Shown here piece after piece: positions 1 through 10,348 of a DNA stretch of 64,000 nucleotides; position 1 is the stretch's first letter; every line of letters begins with the position of its first letter. A program made the position numbers and the translations under genes. Origin of the DNA: Phlyctochytrium arcticum (lineage: Eukaryota; Chytridiomycota; Chytridiomycetes; Chytridiales; Chytridiaceae); contig JAHLKI010000001.1 in the NCBI GenBank assembly GCA_025602905.1, positions 1,302,001-1,366,000 on the forward strand, written 5' to 3'. The notes beneath the pieces are model-generated. The model saw only the letters and a list, made by a program, of their open reading frames with translations. It ran no database searches and was not told the origin of the DNA.

Positions 1-3000
1 CGTCCAATCAGAACCCCGGTAAAGGCGCTTATTGTCCGTCCCACGGGAGAGTGCTTCGAGTCGGAGTTTCCGCCAGTTTTCTGCATCAATACACCCGTTG
101 AAAGGCCATTCGCGGGCCGGGTATTTGTCATTGCACTGCTAATTGAAGCAACTTGTCGCGAATCAATGTTACTTTGGGCACCGGTTGCCCCCATTGAGGG
201 TCTCAAAATGATCTCTCGAATAAGGGGACCAAAGTAGCATATCAGAAGGAACAGGTTCATTTCCCAGATGAAGATTGATCTGATTGTATAAAGCAGAATG
301 GCCCCGAAAATGTCCACAAATAGAATTGCCAGCTACGCATATCAGACTTAGAATCCATTTCGAAGATCTTCTGCGCAATTAGGAAAACTTACCGAGATCA
401 GAGCGAAGGAGGTTGTGTTCCAAATTACTAGAGCTATTTTTCGCGCTTCATTGTACTCGGATCGAACATGTCTGGTCATATATGCCAAAGCAACAGCAGA
501 GCTTAGGATGAAGAAATTGTAAACGAATAAAATCGACACCATTGTCCAATGGAATTGGGAACTGCTAGAGCGACAACTCAAAAAGTTGTAGTCCGTCAAA
601 TAGATTCGATAAGGCATTGGAGGGTCTACCGCTGTCCAAACCGCAAGAACGATCTAGGGGGGTGTGCATTAAAGTCTAGAAGAGATGTAAAGGCGCATGC
701 TGATTCTTACCACTTCAACACCAAGCACCAAGCCCGCCCGCCCCGCGAACTGTATCATGGAAAAATGAAGGGCCTTCATGTAAGGATTGTTGAAAATGCG
801 GAAAATACGCCAGTTTTCTGTGGGAGAGAAACGGTTGGAATTGAGGACGCACTTCAAAAACCCAGCAGTCTTACTCTCAATCAATCCCATCATGATGAAA
901 CCAAAAGAAATCGATAAGAGCCATGGTTGAAGCACACACTTCAGCTTGGTGGGCACCCCCGTGTACAGAAAAATTGTGGAAAGATTCATTAAGCATCCCG
1001 TTATCATCTGAACAGTAAACCAGCGTTTGGTGAGTATACTCAAGCGCGAAAGCATTTCCTTCCTGAAAGTGCACTCACGAGAAGACAAAACGGTGCGGAC
1101 GCGGCTTTGATAAATCGGCGGTGACGGTTGAGGATTATTGCCGACGCAGTTATCAAGAAAAGGAGGATCAAGAGCACATAAAGAGACATCATTGCTATTC
1201 CGACATCTTGAACCCATTCAACGTAAACGGGTGGGCCTGCAAAATGCGGACGGAATGTGAGCCAAGGTGTGAGAAAAAAATACCGGGATTATCTGACCTC
1301 GAGCGGGATCGACGTAAGTTCCCATCATTTTTTCCATGTCGACCGCCAAAGCTTTCAGAACGACATGTATACTGCCGATGTCCGTAGCCCCTCCGAGATA
1401 GTCATGTACAGCGGTATACATTCGCATAGAAATAGTTCGATAAATCCCCTGTGTACGACTGGAGGGACGGGGTGCAACCACTACTTCTTTGAATAGCTCG
1501 CAATGCAAAATAACTTCGCACACTGCCGGGTCTTTCAGGGACGAGTTTAGCTTCTGAGGTTTCGAACAATTTGGGGTGTGCGGGAGACCCACCATTGTAC
1601 AGAGCCGGGATGGTTGGAAAGACACCTGTTTCTATTGCCCGTAATTTCTGAACGTCGGGAGACGTCAACCATTTCAACACATTGACAGCCTGTACTGGAT
1701 GCCGTGTGCCTTTGTCGACACCGAGATGCCACCCTCCTAAAGTTCCAACTGACGTTGCGGCGGTGCGTCCAGGAACCTTGGTAAACCCGAAGCTTTTGGT
1801 TGTACCATTGAACATGGGTGCATTGGCTAGCTGCTTGATACAAAACGGCCAGTTCCGCATGAAGAGTCTAGGAGAAGAAAAGGCGAAAGTTAGGCAATTT
1901 CGCGTACAACTCTCACATGCCAATAGAAATCAAAACTTACGCATTTCCCGCGGCGAAAGTATCCAGCGCAGCTTGCTCACGGAAAACCAATGAAGTGGCC
2001 GGCATGATGTAGGGCTCTTCATCAATCCACTTCCTCATCTTTTGCAAGATCCACTCGGAGTTCTCATTGGCAATTGTGGCCTTCCCTTGCTCGTCAATCA
2101 TATCTCCACCTCCCGAACTTGCCAACCATTCCACCAGATTGCACGTCAAGCCTTCATATGCTGAGATAATTGGTTCTATTAGCATTCATCGAGTCCAGCA
2201 AAAGTGTCACTTACAGTCCAATTGTCCAACATAGCCCACTAAGCTGGCCTGCGCAGCCCGTTCGCTTCGGAGAACGATTCCTGCAGTTTCCTCAACCTCA
2301 TCCCATGTTTTCGGGACCGTGCGATTGTATTTTGTCAAAAGATCCTGGCGGTAATAGAGAAGCCCAAAGTCGGCGTACCAAGGTAATGACACTAGCGTCC
2401 CGCAAACAATTTTAGCAATTAATGGCCATTTAATTTAAACACTACTAACCGTAGTGGCCTCCAACAACATCGTTTCCAAGAATATGGGGATCAAATTGAC
2501 TTAATGTTGCATTATCAAGGTACGAATCCAGAGGTAATAAGTATTCTGCTAGATCTCCCGGCCACACGACATCAATCATATAAATGTCGTATTGATCGGG
2601 TTTTGGGCTCTGAACCGTTCTAATTTTAGAAAATCGCAAAAGTGATTCCAACGGATTGAGAATACTACCTTCAAGTAACTGGTCACTACCGCAGCTTGAA
2701 AAAATGCAATACGTATTAGGTATTAAGATTGTTGGAACCAATAATTTTTTCAAGACTTACAATAGTCCGTAGTAGACTTTGTTTGCGCGAAATCTATGGT
2801 AATGGATAAGTTGTTGGCAGCACCCCACGCAGTTGCGGCCGGGACTAAGGTCGCAAGCTCTGGAGCAGCATCAAGGGTGATGAAAAGTAATACTCGGACA
2901 TTGGTCGGGTCCGCTATATGTGAAAAAGAGGTATCTACTTAACATTTGCGCAGCCAGCCCTTGGATAACGCTATACGCACCGAGAATGCCTGGGACAACC

Positions 3001-3043
3001 TGTTGGACAACCAGGAAAAACAGAGAAGTAAATGGAAGAGCAT
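1..3043 (-). CDS. Class C (family 3) GPCR with a solute-binding-protein ectodomain, 3' partial
   Basis: Likely cell-surface receptor. I start it at an ATG that opens a hydrophobic signal peptide (MLFHLLLCFSWL...), followed by an intron and then a periplasmic-binding-like ectodomain. Recognisable ectodomain stretches are the segment around QYDIYMIDVVWPGDLAEY, the LPWYADFGLLYYR segment, and a C-terminal lobe with LGGWHLGVDKG and FPTIPALYNGG, which is typical of family 1 extracellular solute-binding proteins. After about residue 450 come several hydrophobic helices. The last visible exon (about 1-350) reads through a TM segment (AILFVDIFGAILLYTI) into a Ser-rich cytoplasmic tail and is still open at base 1, so the C-terminus is missing. 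Many short introns break the gene, and exon edges are approximate. Solute-binding domains fused to 7TM_3 are known from early-diverging fungi; the ligand is unknown. Confidence 0.72.
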
Positions 3044-4324
3044 CGTGGATAGATGGGCAGGGCGAACAGCGGGGTGGGTCGTGAAAGTCCAAAGTTAAGT
3101 AGAAGACGCTGGTCTATTATTGTTTGCGCTATTGCTTAATGCCAATACAATATACTCGCGGTAGAACCCTTTTACCGTTAAGATTGTTTGAACTCCAAAA
3201 ATAGTAGTGGAGCGACTCCATGTTCCCGGTTATGGCATTTTATCCATATTCCCGGGCATGGCCATTTTCGCAACAGATTTTAGCATGCTATTTCCCAATA
3301 GGAACAATACCCGCTTGACCAGCTAATCCCTTCAAGTTTATAGAATATGCATGACTATACGAAGACCAAACCGTCATGGAAAGAAAGATCCATGCAAAGA
3401 CTCAGGGGCAGTCCACATGATCAGTCGAGAATATCCTTGTAGACCCCCATTGCTACTTTGAATTCTATCTCATATGTACACGTTCGTACGCCCCTAGGCG
3501 ATTGTTCTTTCTGGCCCTTGGGGATCTATTCATGAGGCTTTCATGTTAGCATGCCATTCAGCCCAACATAAATTAAACGGCTAGCTCCTTCTACATTTCA
3601 AGTAAAGCGGAAGGGTCAACCTGCTTCCTTCATAACAGTGGGAAATTTGCTGCGAACGACAGAACTACTTGGCTCGATGATGAGCGAACTCCTGTTGGGT
3701 CCCGTCCAACAACAGCGGGGGACTGAGCTAATTATAGCTTGACCGATATCGTTTGAATTTGACTTTGATATGGGACATTTTAGCAGTGAACGGGCGGACG
3801 AGAGTATCAACTACAAGGTGCTTCTATATCCAGACTCGCGGATCGGCCTCAACTCCGAAATCGCGTTCAACATTTCCAGATCAGAATTCAGACCATGGCC
3901 AGAAGAACATCTTGACATTCCGCACACATACGCATTATACACTCATCGACTCCGGGAACTGAATGACTGAAACAACACTCTGACACAATTGAAAAAAAAG
4001 TAGAACAAAAGAAACAAGGGGAAAAGAAACAACAAAGAAAAGAGAAACAAAAGAGAAACAAAACTGATAGATGAAAAGGTAAACTGATGGGGAAGGGAAT
4101 GAGAACGAGAACAGAGAAAGAGAGAAAAGACTAGAGATGAACTGCCTAAAAGCTGAGCTAGGAAAAGCTAATCAAACAAAAACTAACAACTGAAAAATGG
4201 GAAACCGCACGAGAAATTCAAAGATGGACAAAGGCAAGGCAAGATGCTGATGAGACAAGCTACGACTAAAAGAGTTGCAGATTAGGTCCCACACTAATGC
4301 AATATAGTCAAGGGCAACACACCA
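3044..4324. other. Intergenic, no gene seen
   Basis: Intergenic between the receptor's 5' end and the Crypton 3' end. Small open frames on both strands lack family resemblance. About 3990-4200 is a strongly purine-rich (A/G) tract on the plus strand. I see no RNA gene. Confidence 0.5.
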
Positions 4325-6251
4325 TCATTCCGCAGAAGCTGCTCCTTTCAGAGTAATGTCTTGATAGTGAGCCAGGGAAATAGCAGGCTTTCGCCGTTCT
4401 GTTCCATCGAACGCTCTTTCATGGTCCATCATTACTGCAATCTCGAGCTCGGTTAAGTTGCTGATGGTAGCCCTAGCCTTGATGGCCTTCCACAACTGAT
4501 TCCTGCGCGAATACCATTGACGCTGCGAGCTTCTCCACACGGATCCATAAGTCGTGTCCATGTAACGGATGGACCTACCACCATTCGACCTCTCAAACCC
4601 TTCTGCATACTCAAGCCACGCGTCTTTCACTGTTCGGAGGCTGCGGTCCATCACATACGGGGGGATGGGACGATTTGCTGACGCCGCTGATGCTGATGCT
4701 GATGCTGATGCTGTTGTTGAGGGTGCACTATTGTGGGCAGCTGTGGCATGGGAGTTGGATGCGCCTATTTCATTGAATTAGTTTCGGCAAATCTGTGACT
4801 CTGCAGCGCCATGTCGAATGGAGAGGGCAAATGCTGATATAGTATACCTGCTACCGGACCAGTCAAATGAGAAATGACACGTTGTCCCTCTGGTGTGCGT
4901 GCCGCTGCCATGAAGGATCCAACAAATGAAGTAACGCGAGAACTTTCGGCAGTGGTGGTTTCCATTCTTGCCTAGGGTAAACTAGTCAAACTTATGATTT
5001 CAAGTGAAACAGCAACAGGCATAACCAGACCTGACTGATCTGCATCTGCATGAGATCGCGAATGAGGGCATTATGGCTCTCTTCCATTCGACGTTGTCCA
5101 TCCAGCATTTGGTTCTGCTGCTGGATGGAACGATCGATAGATGCCTGGAGCTGATCGACTTTACTGTTGGTTTCGTTGCTTGCAACTGCAATGTTGGTTC
5201 TGATGGATGCGTGGCCAGAGGCGACAACATTGACCAGCTCTGGAACTACTTGCTGTAAAGTGGTGATGCGGGGGTCTTCTGCGGTGGCTGCGGCCTGCTT
5301 CAGTCGGGTTGCAAAGTCGTTAAATGAGGCGGATTGAAATATACAATGTCGCCACATAGCATTGCCAGCATAGATCTCGCGTAGAAAAACGGCAAGATTA
5401 CAGGTCTCATCACCTGGTGGAAAAAAGACGCGTCAACGGAAGAGAAAACAAGAAGGAATTATAACGGTACATACTTGCAGGGCTTCCAGAAAGTGAACAG
5501 ATGCAATTTCTCGTTCACCGCCAGCACGGACTCTCGCACGGATCTTTTCCAACTGCGGTTCGACAAATGGGAAAATCTTGGCTATCAACTCCGCTGGAGG
5601 ATCGATGGCCGCACGAGGCAGCCAGAAACTTCCACCCTCTACAAGCTGCGTGAGTCTCATGAATAGACTTCAATCTCAGTATTTTCGCATGCAACCTTTC
5701 TTCCAGCCACCCAGGATTCGGATGCTGTTCATGGGGAGGTCGGTGGTATAGCAAGAATTTTTGGCGCCGCTCACCCATCCAGCAAGCCTGCTCAACTGCT
5801 CGGCATCTCCTCCTTGACGTTCCACCTCTTTAGCGCTTGCGTGCCGAAACAAGTGTGTAATTTTGGATGAGGGAATATCACATGCTGTGATCCCGGCTCT
5901 ATAGATAGAGACAATGAGTGGTCATGAAAAGCCAAGATGACAGTCGGATCGGGTCATACTTCACGGCATCTGCCCAATTCTGAGGATTGACCGGTTTCTC
6001 TGGAAAAAGAATGTTAGTTGGTATACGTAGGAGCTTTTGCTATGTATAAATACGCGCAATAAATGCCTTTGCCATGCTCGTCGTACTTTATGGTGCGGGC
6101 CCGGTAGTAATACATGTGGTACCATTCACCTCTGTCAGTAGTATCGGGCGGATCGGCTTTCTCAATTTCCCACAAGTAGAATAAATTGAACCCGACACCT
6201 GAGAATGCACATTGTTTGACGTCCCTGTGCCGCATCACGGCCTTATACTCG
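4325..6251 (-). pseudogene. Crypton tyrosine recombinase, C-terminal half (split by insertion)
   Basis: Carboxy-terminal two thirds of a fungal Crypton recombinase (Ndc10-like domain plus GCR1_C-like domain). From the breakpoint the minus strand reads MRHRDVKQCAFSGVGFNLFY, typical of Crypton recombinases. It continues through a short intron to the catalytic box KITHLFRHASAKEVE and then the nucleophile region CYTTDLPMNSIRILGGW, with the active Tyr. Another intron leads to FWLPRAAIDPPAELIAKIFP, a helical region, a coiled coil, an Ala-Ser repeat coded by a GATGCT microsatellite near 4690, and a GCR1_C-type end (SVWRSSQRQWYSRRNQLW). Introns of about 57-65 nt keep the frame. No disabling mutation was noticed apart from the insertion, which removes the N-terminus. 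The missing part lies at 22040-22338. Confidence 0.82.
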
Positions 6252-6256
6252 TGCCG
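6252..6256. repeat. Target-site duplication, left copy (TGCCG)
   Basis: The five bases TGCCG sit directly outside the left terminal palindrome and are repeated directly outside the right one. They belong to the Crypton coding sequence. A single copy restores the Crypton frame, as expected for a duplication made by a DDE integrase. Confidence 0.85.
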
Positions 6257-6321
6257 TGTCACGGTGCATAACCGAATACTATGCGCTGGAGGCGCATAGT
6301 ATTCGGTTATGCACCGTGACA
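6257..6321. repeat. Left terminal 65-bp perfect palindrome of element 1
   Basis: Two 30-bp arms (6257-6286 and 6292-6321) are exact reverse complements around a 5-nt loop, TGGAG. The outer end begins TGTCACGGTGCATA. The whole 65 bp recurs unchanged at the right end of the element. Because each terminus is a palindrome, the two ends are both direct and inverted repeats of each other. Confidence 0.92.
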
Positions 6322-6322
6322 C

Positions 6323-7097
6323 TAGAAGTTATCCCATATACGGTTTGACCGAATTTGCCCGAAAACAGGCCTAGATTCAAGATCTATCGATAGGATCGCC
6401 CGAGCTAATAGTATTTTTAATTTGTATATTACAATGATGTAATACAGATGTATTCTATCGATAGAATCTTGACCGAATCTTGACCGAATATCCGAGCGGC
6501 CACATACTCATTCGACTCTAACTCTAATCTATCAATAGAATCTTGACCAGATCCAAAATCGAGTCAAATCCGAGGGCAACCGCCCACATCTTGAATCTTG
6601 TGGCATATTCGCCCCGAAGGTCCCCATCTACATGTCGCTACTTGTCGCTAAACTTTTAGCAAAAAGTAGGAAAAATACCACAAACGTAATAAACGTTTAA
6701 GTGTATTTTACGTTTGTGGAAAAATCACGACTTTTTCAAATTGCTGAATATGATGAAGTGTGTGGGAGATGTGATTACTTGGCCCTCCGCGCATCAAAAC
6801 GCAACGGGAATGAAATATTCACTTTTCAGGATCTATCCCTATCATCTCGATACGGATACCTCACATTACCCCCGGCACACCACTCTATTCTTTATTGATT
6901 CGGAGATGATTTGGGCATGATTCTCCCATGATTATTTGAAGCTTTTATGTTACAAATTCTGTTATATTTTCGGCCGGCAGGGAGTCGAACACTGCATCGG
7001 GAATGCGATGAAACCTTATGATAACCTTTACACTACGGCCGGATTTTTATGATTATATTCTTATCTTTATGTTTTTTTTTAAATATTCATTTCTTGT
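6323..7097. other. Terminal non-coding region of element 1
   Basis: No gene apart from the tRNA-like sequence at 6971-7042. It has short repeated motifs (TATCGATAGAATCTTGACC and TTGACCGAAT variants) between 6390 and 6560. About 6390-6590 and 6630-6880 are recognisably similar to 22455-22570 and 23095-23340 in element 2. A 12-bp inverted repeat (CCACAAACGTAA / TTACGTTTGTGG) at about 6678-6720 is kept in both elements apart from one base. It could contain replication, packaging or transcription signals; that is inference. Confidence 0.6.
6971..7042 (-). tRNA. tRNA-like gene (anticodon not assignable by eye)
   Basis: The minus strand has an A-box-like TAGTGTAAAGG and a B-box-like GTTCGACTCC at tRNA spacing, inside about 72 nt. 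The 5' and 3' ends can pair over six bases (CGGCCG is self-complementary). The T stem-loop is reasonable, but I cannot draw a clean anticodon stem, so it may be a diverged tRNA or a pseudogene. Element 2 lacks it at the homologous place just downstream of its capsid-like gene, so it was gained by element 1 or lost by element 2. Confidence 0.45.
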
Positions 7098-8342
7098 CTA
7101 GATCACATCGACTAGTGTACTGATTGAGAGTGTGACGTTCTCAGAATACTGGAATACCATGCGACAGTTGGTAGAAGGCTGCTGTCCAGCTTCGTGGATA
7201 GTCGTGATTTCCATAATACTATCAGTGCCAACAAACGAAAGGGCCGCACTTGAAGATTCATCGATACTTTGATATGAGAAGCCAGCGCTAAAGAACTTGT
7301 TTTGATAATCTGATAGAGAAGGTAAATCCATTTCACCCACTGCGGACAAGTAGTTACCCTTGATTTGAGAAATGAGCAATGTCTCAGGGTTCGCAGGTCC
7401 GTTAAGGAATCCAGTCGTACCCGAGGGTGTCACGAGGTTACCGATCTGAATGAACCACTCTCGAAGGCCTTTACTTGACGAGATTTCATTCTTGTCAAGT
7501 GCAGGATTGGCAAGAAGGTCTTCATGTACGAAACTGAAATCAAAGGCCTTCAAACTTCGAACACCATTCATGTGAATACGGTAAGTTTGACGAGTAGATC
7601 CATTGCAAGCCAACTCTTGAGTAGAGTACCGTGTGTAGTCATAGAATAATTCTTTACCTGCAGCGATGGATCTTTGAACAGCAAGTTGGAACTCCGGGGG
7701 TGGTTGGAACGTAGGGACCATGATAGAATTTTCACTAAATTTCACTTCATCAACAGTGTTGTTTTTGAATGCTAGATTAGGATCACGCAAGGTGATATAG
7801 TAGTCCAATGACTGATTGGGGAGCGCCCACACATGAAACAAAGAGTCGTTATCAGGGTGGTGGAATCCTAATGGTTAATGAGTAGAACACCCAGCTACAC
7901 TGTCTGTTTCAAAAATATTCGTTACTCCATATCCACTAAGTGCTTTCAAGAACGTCTTTTGCGTCTTTGGTTGATACTTGTAAACCGTCTTGAGATATTC
8001 AGGATAGTTGTCGATTTTCTGCAATTCCTTTGAGCCGGTACAGACTCGTACTGATTGGATCAACGATTCTAATCCGAGACTGGAATTGATGACCGTATTC
8101 CCTGAGACAGGTTGGCCATTCTTGAATACTTGTACTTTGAAATTCAACAGAAGATTCTGCAATTGAAGGGATCTAGATGCATCGTGCAACGAGATTTTAA
8201 TAGGTGCTGCTTGTCGATTCTTAGATGTGAATATGTCCTGTCCAATGGGATACCATTTATTAATTGATTCAAGGCGAGGGTTGGAACATGGCTGGGCAAA
8301 GCGATTAGAAGAAACCAACCAATTCTTGGGTACTTCTGCCAT
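7098..8342 (-). pseudogene. Major-capsid-like protein, element 1 (one in-frame stop)
   Basis: A 414-residue reading frame homologous over its whole length to the intact 416-aa protein of element 2. It has the same N-terminus pattern (NWL.SSNR/NSNR...GQD.FTSK), the shared NISSSKGLR-like segment and the same end (VTLS.S.LVDVI). Codon 156 is TAA at 7875-7877; both sides stay in the same frame, so it is a nonsense change rather than a frameshift. Element 2 has Met there. The assignment as a jelly-roll major capsid protein rests on length, abundance of beta-type hydrophobic/polar pattern and its place beside the penton-like and ATPase genes, not on a recognised motif. The protein is presumably not made in full. 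Confidence 0.6.
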
Positions 8343-8390
8343 GATTGATGCTGTGGTTGTTTACTATATGAAGAAAAAATAAAAAAACAC
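8343..8390 (-). promoter_or_regulatory. T-tract spacer upstream of the capsid-like gene
   Basis: The 48-nt gap between the coiled-coil gene stop and the capsid start contains runs of seven and six T on the coding strand. Similar T tracts occur in every short spacer of this gene block and of element 2. They may serve as promoter parts or as transcript-end signals. Confidence 0.35.
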
Positions 8391-8867
8391 TTATCCGAAA
8401 ATTCCACCAAAATCATCATCATTTGAATATTGTGGAACAGGTGTTGCTTTTCGTGTAGCAACTGATTTCTTTGGAGCAACAGCCTTCTTTTTGGTATTCG
8501 ATGTTGAAGAACGTTCCGCTTTTTTACGCGCCCTTTCTTCTTTCTTTTGTTGCTTTTCTTGTCTCTTTTTCTCTTCTAATTCATTTACCAAATCATAGGC
8601 ATCTTGAATACGTTTTCTTTCTTCTTGTATTCGTTTCTCTTCATCTCGTCTCTGCTGCATCTCTCTTAATTGTCGAGTCCGTTCTTTTTGCGCTTTGATC
8701 ATATTCGCAGTCTGTTTCTTTTTCTTCACTTCTTGAATTGGTTCTGGTGGAGGTGAAGGTTCTTGTTCAACGGGTTGTTCAATTTCTTGTTCAACTTCTT
8801 CTTCAATGGGTTGCTCAGGCTCGATTGGTAGCTCATTTTCGTTATGGTCTGACATTGTTACTTGCAT
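8391..8867 (-). CDS. Charged coiled-coil protein with FGGIFG tail, element 1
   Basis: A protein of about 155-158 aa. The N-terminal third is acidic and Gln/Glu/Pro-rich. The middle is a long Lys/Arg/Glu helix (EEKRIQEERKRIQDAY... ) expected to form a coiled coil. A basic Ser/Thr-rich linker follows, and then the tail DDDFGGIFG. The element 2 homologue has the same plan and ends ENFGGIFGY, so the short aromatic tail is the most conserved part and may bind another virion protein. Two Met codons (8867 and 8855) could start it. Gene order penton-like, coiled coil, capsid suggests a virion or scaffold role. No named family recognised. Confidence 0.7.
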   Translation of the reverse strand: MQVTMSDHNENELPIEPEQPIEEEVEQEIEQPVEQEPSPPPEPIQEVKKKKQTANMIKAQKERTRQLREMQQRRDEEKRIQEERKRIQDAYDLVNELEEKKRQEKQQKKEERARKKAERSSTSNTKKKAVAPKKSVATRKATPVPQYSNDDDFGGIFG

Positions 8868-8884
8868 TCTACAAAAAAAATAAT
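8868..8884 (-). promoter_or_regulatory. 17-nt spacer with T8 tract
   Basis: The whole space between the penton-like stop and the coiled-coil start is 17 nt and contains eight T in a row on the coding strand, followed by GTAG. It matches the T8-T10 tracts in the other short spacers. Confidence 0.35.
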
Positions 8885-9604
8885 TTATTGAACATCTGAT
8901 ATGTCGTCAGCTATCAAGAATCTCACTGTTAATGGTGAATTCAGTGCAAGTTCTTCACCTGTTTGTGAATCTATTAGATGAAACTCAACCTTGCTAATTG
9001 TATCATTACAAGGTAACCATTCTGAGTCGTTGGTGAACGTCACAACGTCTCCAAAACTGTCTGGTGTAATTGTTGCAATAACGGTGCTCGCGGTATCATT
9101 GTAATCAGACAAGTATCGAACACTTGGAACATTGATATTCGATGTCTAAAGAGTCGGGTATGAACCATATAGATTCACACTATTTTTAAATGTGACAGTC
9201 TTTGCCATAGGCGATGCAGTTCGATTCGAATACCCAGAGACTGAATATGCGGTAGTTCCCTTCATACCTGGCAATATTTGAAAGTCTTTGTCCACAGCTG
9301 TTATAGTAATCTTTCGAGTAATTTGGTTGTAACTACTTGAATATGCCTGGCTCCCAGCTGTCGTCATCGAAGCGGCAACATTTTGTGGGTAGTTTGCAAC
9401 TGTGTAGTTTCCGTGAGGAATACTGGCTTTAATAGTGTCGGTATTCCCGTCCTCTTTAAAAGCGAATACGCTATTGGTATTGTTGATCAAATCGTAATCT
9501 TGAATAAAACTCACTGACAAAATTTTGACAAATGAAACGTTCCGCTTCTCTATATTGAACGAGCGACGCTTTAGAGAACAATAGGTCCACTCATTGATGG
9601 TCAT
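8885..9604 (-). pseudogene. Penton/minor-capsid-like protein, element 1 (one in-frame stop)
   Basis: A 239-codon frame starting MTINEWTYCSLKRRSFN and running to ISDVQ. It is interrupted by one TAG at 9146-9148 that leaves the downstream frame unchanged. The sequence is rich in beta-type Thr/Ser/Val/Ile stretches with a GNYTVANYP segment, as in jelly-roll virion proteins. It lies next to the capsid-like gene and diverges from the packaging ATPase, the place where penton genes lie in related viruses. The penton call is by position, size and composition; no catalytic motif is expected. Element 2 has no copy in this window, so the wild-type residue at the stop is unknown. Confidence 0.5.
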
Positions 9605-9637
9605 GATGGCGTTTGTTATTATCTAAGTAATAAATAA
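9605..9637. promoter_or_regulatory. Divergent promoter gap, penton-like / ATPase
   Basis: Only 33 nt separate the ATG of the minus-strand penton-like gene from the ATG of the plus-strand ATPase. Both promoters must overlap here or lie in the neighbouring coding sequence. The gap is AT-rich (TAAGTAATAAATAA). Confidence 0.5.
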
Positions 9638-10348
9638 ATGACGACGTACAAGGTGAAGCCCATATTCAACCCGAAAGCTATTGAAAGGGATCCTCGCGTC
9701 CCTGAGCCGTTACCGTCGCATCCTCTCTGCTGTACGCTCGTCAGCCCAAGAAAAGGGGGCAAGTCCGCGTTAGTTTCGGGTTTGATTCAAGATGTCTATG
9801 CCAAAGTATTCGACAAGATTATCATAATGTCAGATACTGTGCGATATGATACTAGTATTCAACAATTAGCAAAGACGACAAAACACAAGAATATTTATTT
9901 CAGCGATGATGTCTCAAATACTAGTATAGCAGAAGTAGTTAAAGAACAACAGGAGAATAATTGTGAGGATCGAATACTGCTTTTTATCGATGATGCAGGG
10001 GACAGTGCGAGATCAAAGGATTTGGCAAAACAGCTTGATTTATTGTTCACAAAAGGGCGCCACTTCAACATCAGTATCATTGTCTGCTGTCAATCTATCA
10101 CCTCACAACTCAGTCGTAAGCAGAAGAATTGCACAACAGAGTGGATTATATTCAAAAATAACCGTAAAGACTGTGAAACGTTATCAGAGACGCTTGTTAC
10201 CTCCCATGCGACGAAAAAGGAAGTACTTGAATACTTGATTGATTGTACTAAAACACCATATTCATTCTGTCTCATTGATCTCTCAAAGAATACAGCTAAA
10301 GATATATACAAGTATTGCGAGGGTAACGTATTCAAAGACTACTTTTAG
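9638..10348 (+). CDS. A32/FtsK-HerA-type genome-packaging ATPase
   Basis: A 236-aa P-loop ATPase that would drive DNA into a preformed capsid. The Walker A motif is SPRKGGKS (residues 36-43) and Walker B is ILLFIDDAGD (about 113-122). They are followed by KGRHFNISIIVCCQ, with the polar Gln that these ATPases place after strand 4. The length fits the short packaging ATPases of Polinton-like viruses and adintoviruses. It is intact, with ATG start and TAG stop, and its last 4 nt overlap the end of the convergent 103-aa gene. It is the best single piece of evidence that the element is virus-like. AT-rich codon use differs from the host genes. Confidence 0.85.
   Translation: MTTYKVKPIFNPKAIERDPRVPEPLPSHPLCCTLVSPRKGGKSALVSGLIQDVYAKVFDKIIIMSDTVRYDTSIQQLAKTTKHKNIYFSDDVSNTSIAEVVKEQQENNCEDRILLFIDDAGDSARSKDLAKQLDLLFTKGRHFNISIIVCCQSITSQLSRKQKNCTTEWIIFKNNRKDCETLSETLVTSHATKKEVLEYLIDCTKTPYSFCLIDLSKNTAKDIYKYCEGNVFKDYF

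Noticed and set aside
7875..9148. Alternative genetic code in which TAA and TAG are read through in element 1
   Set aside because: The neighbouring intact viral genes end with TAA or TAG themselves, and element 2 has a sense codon at the capsid position. Nonsense mutation is simpler.
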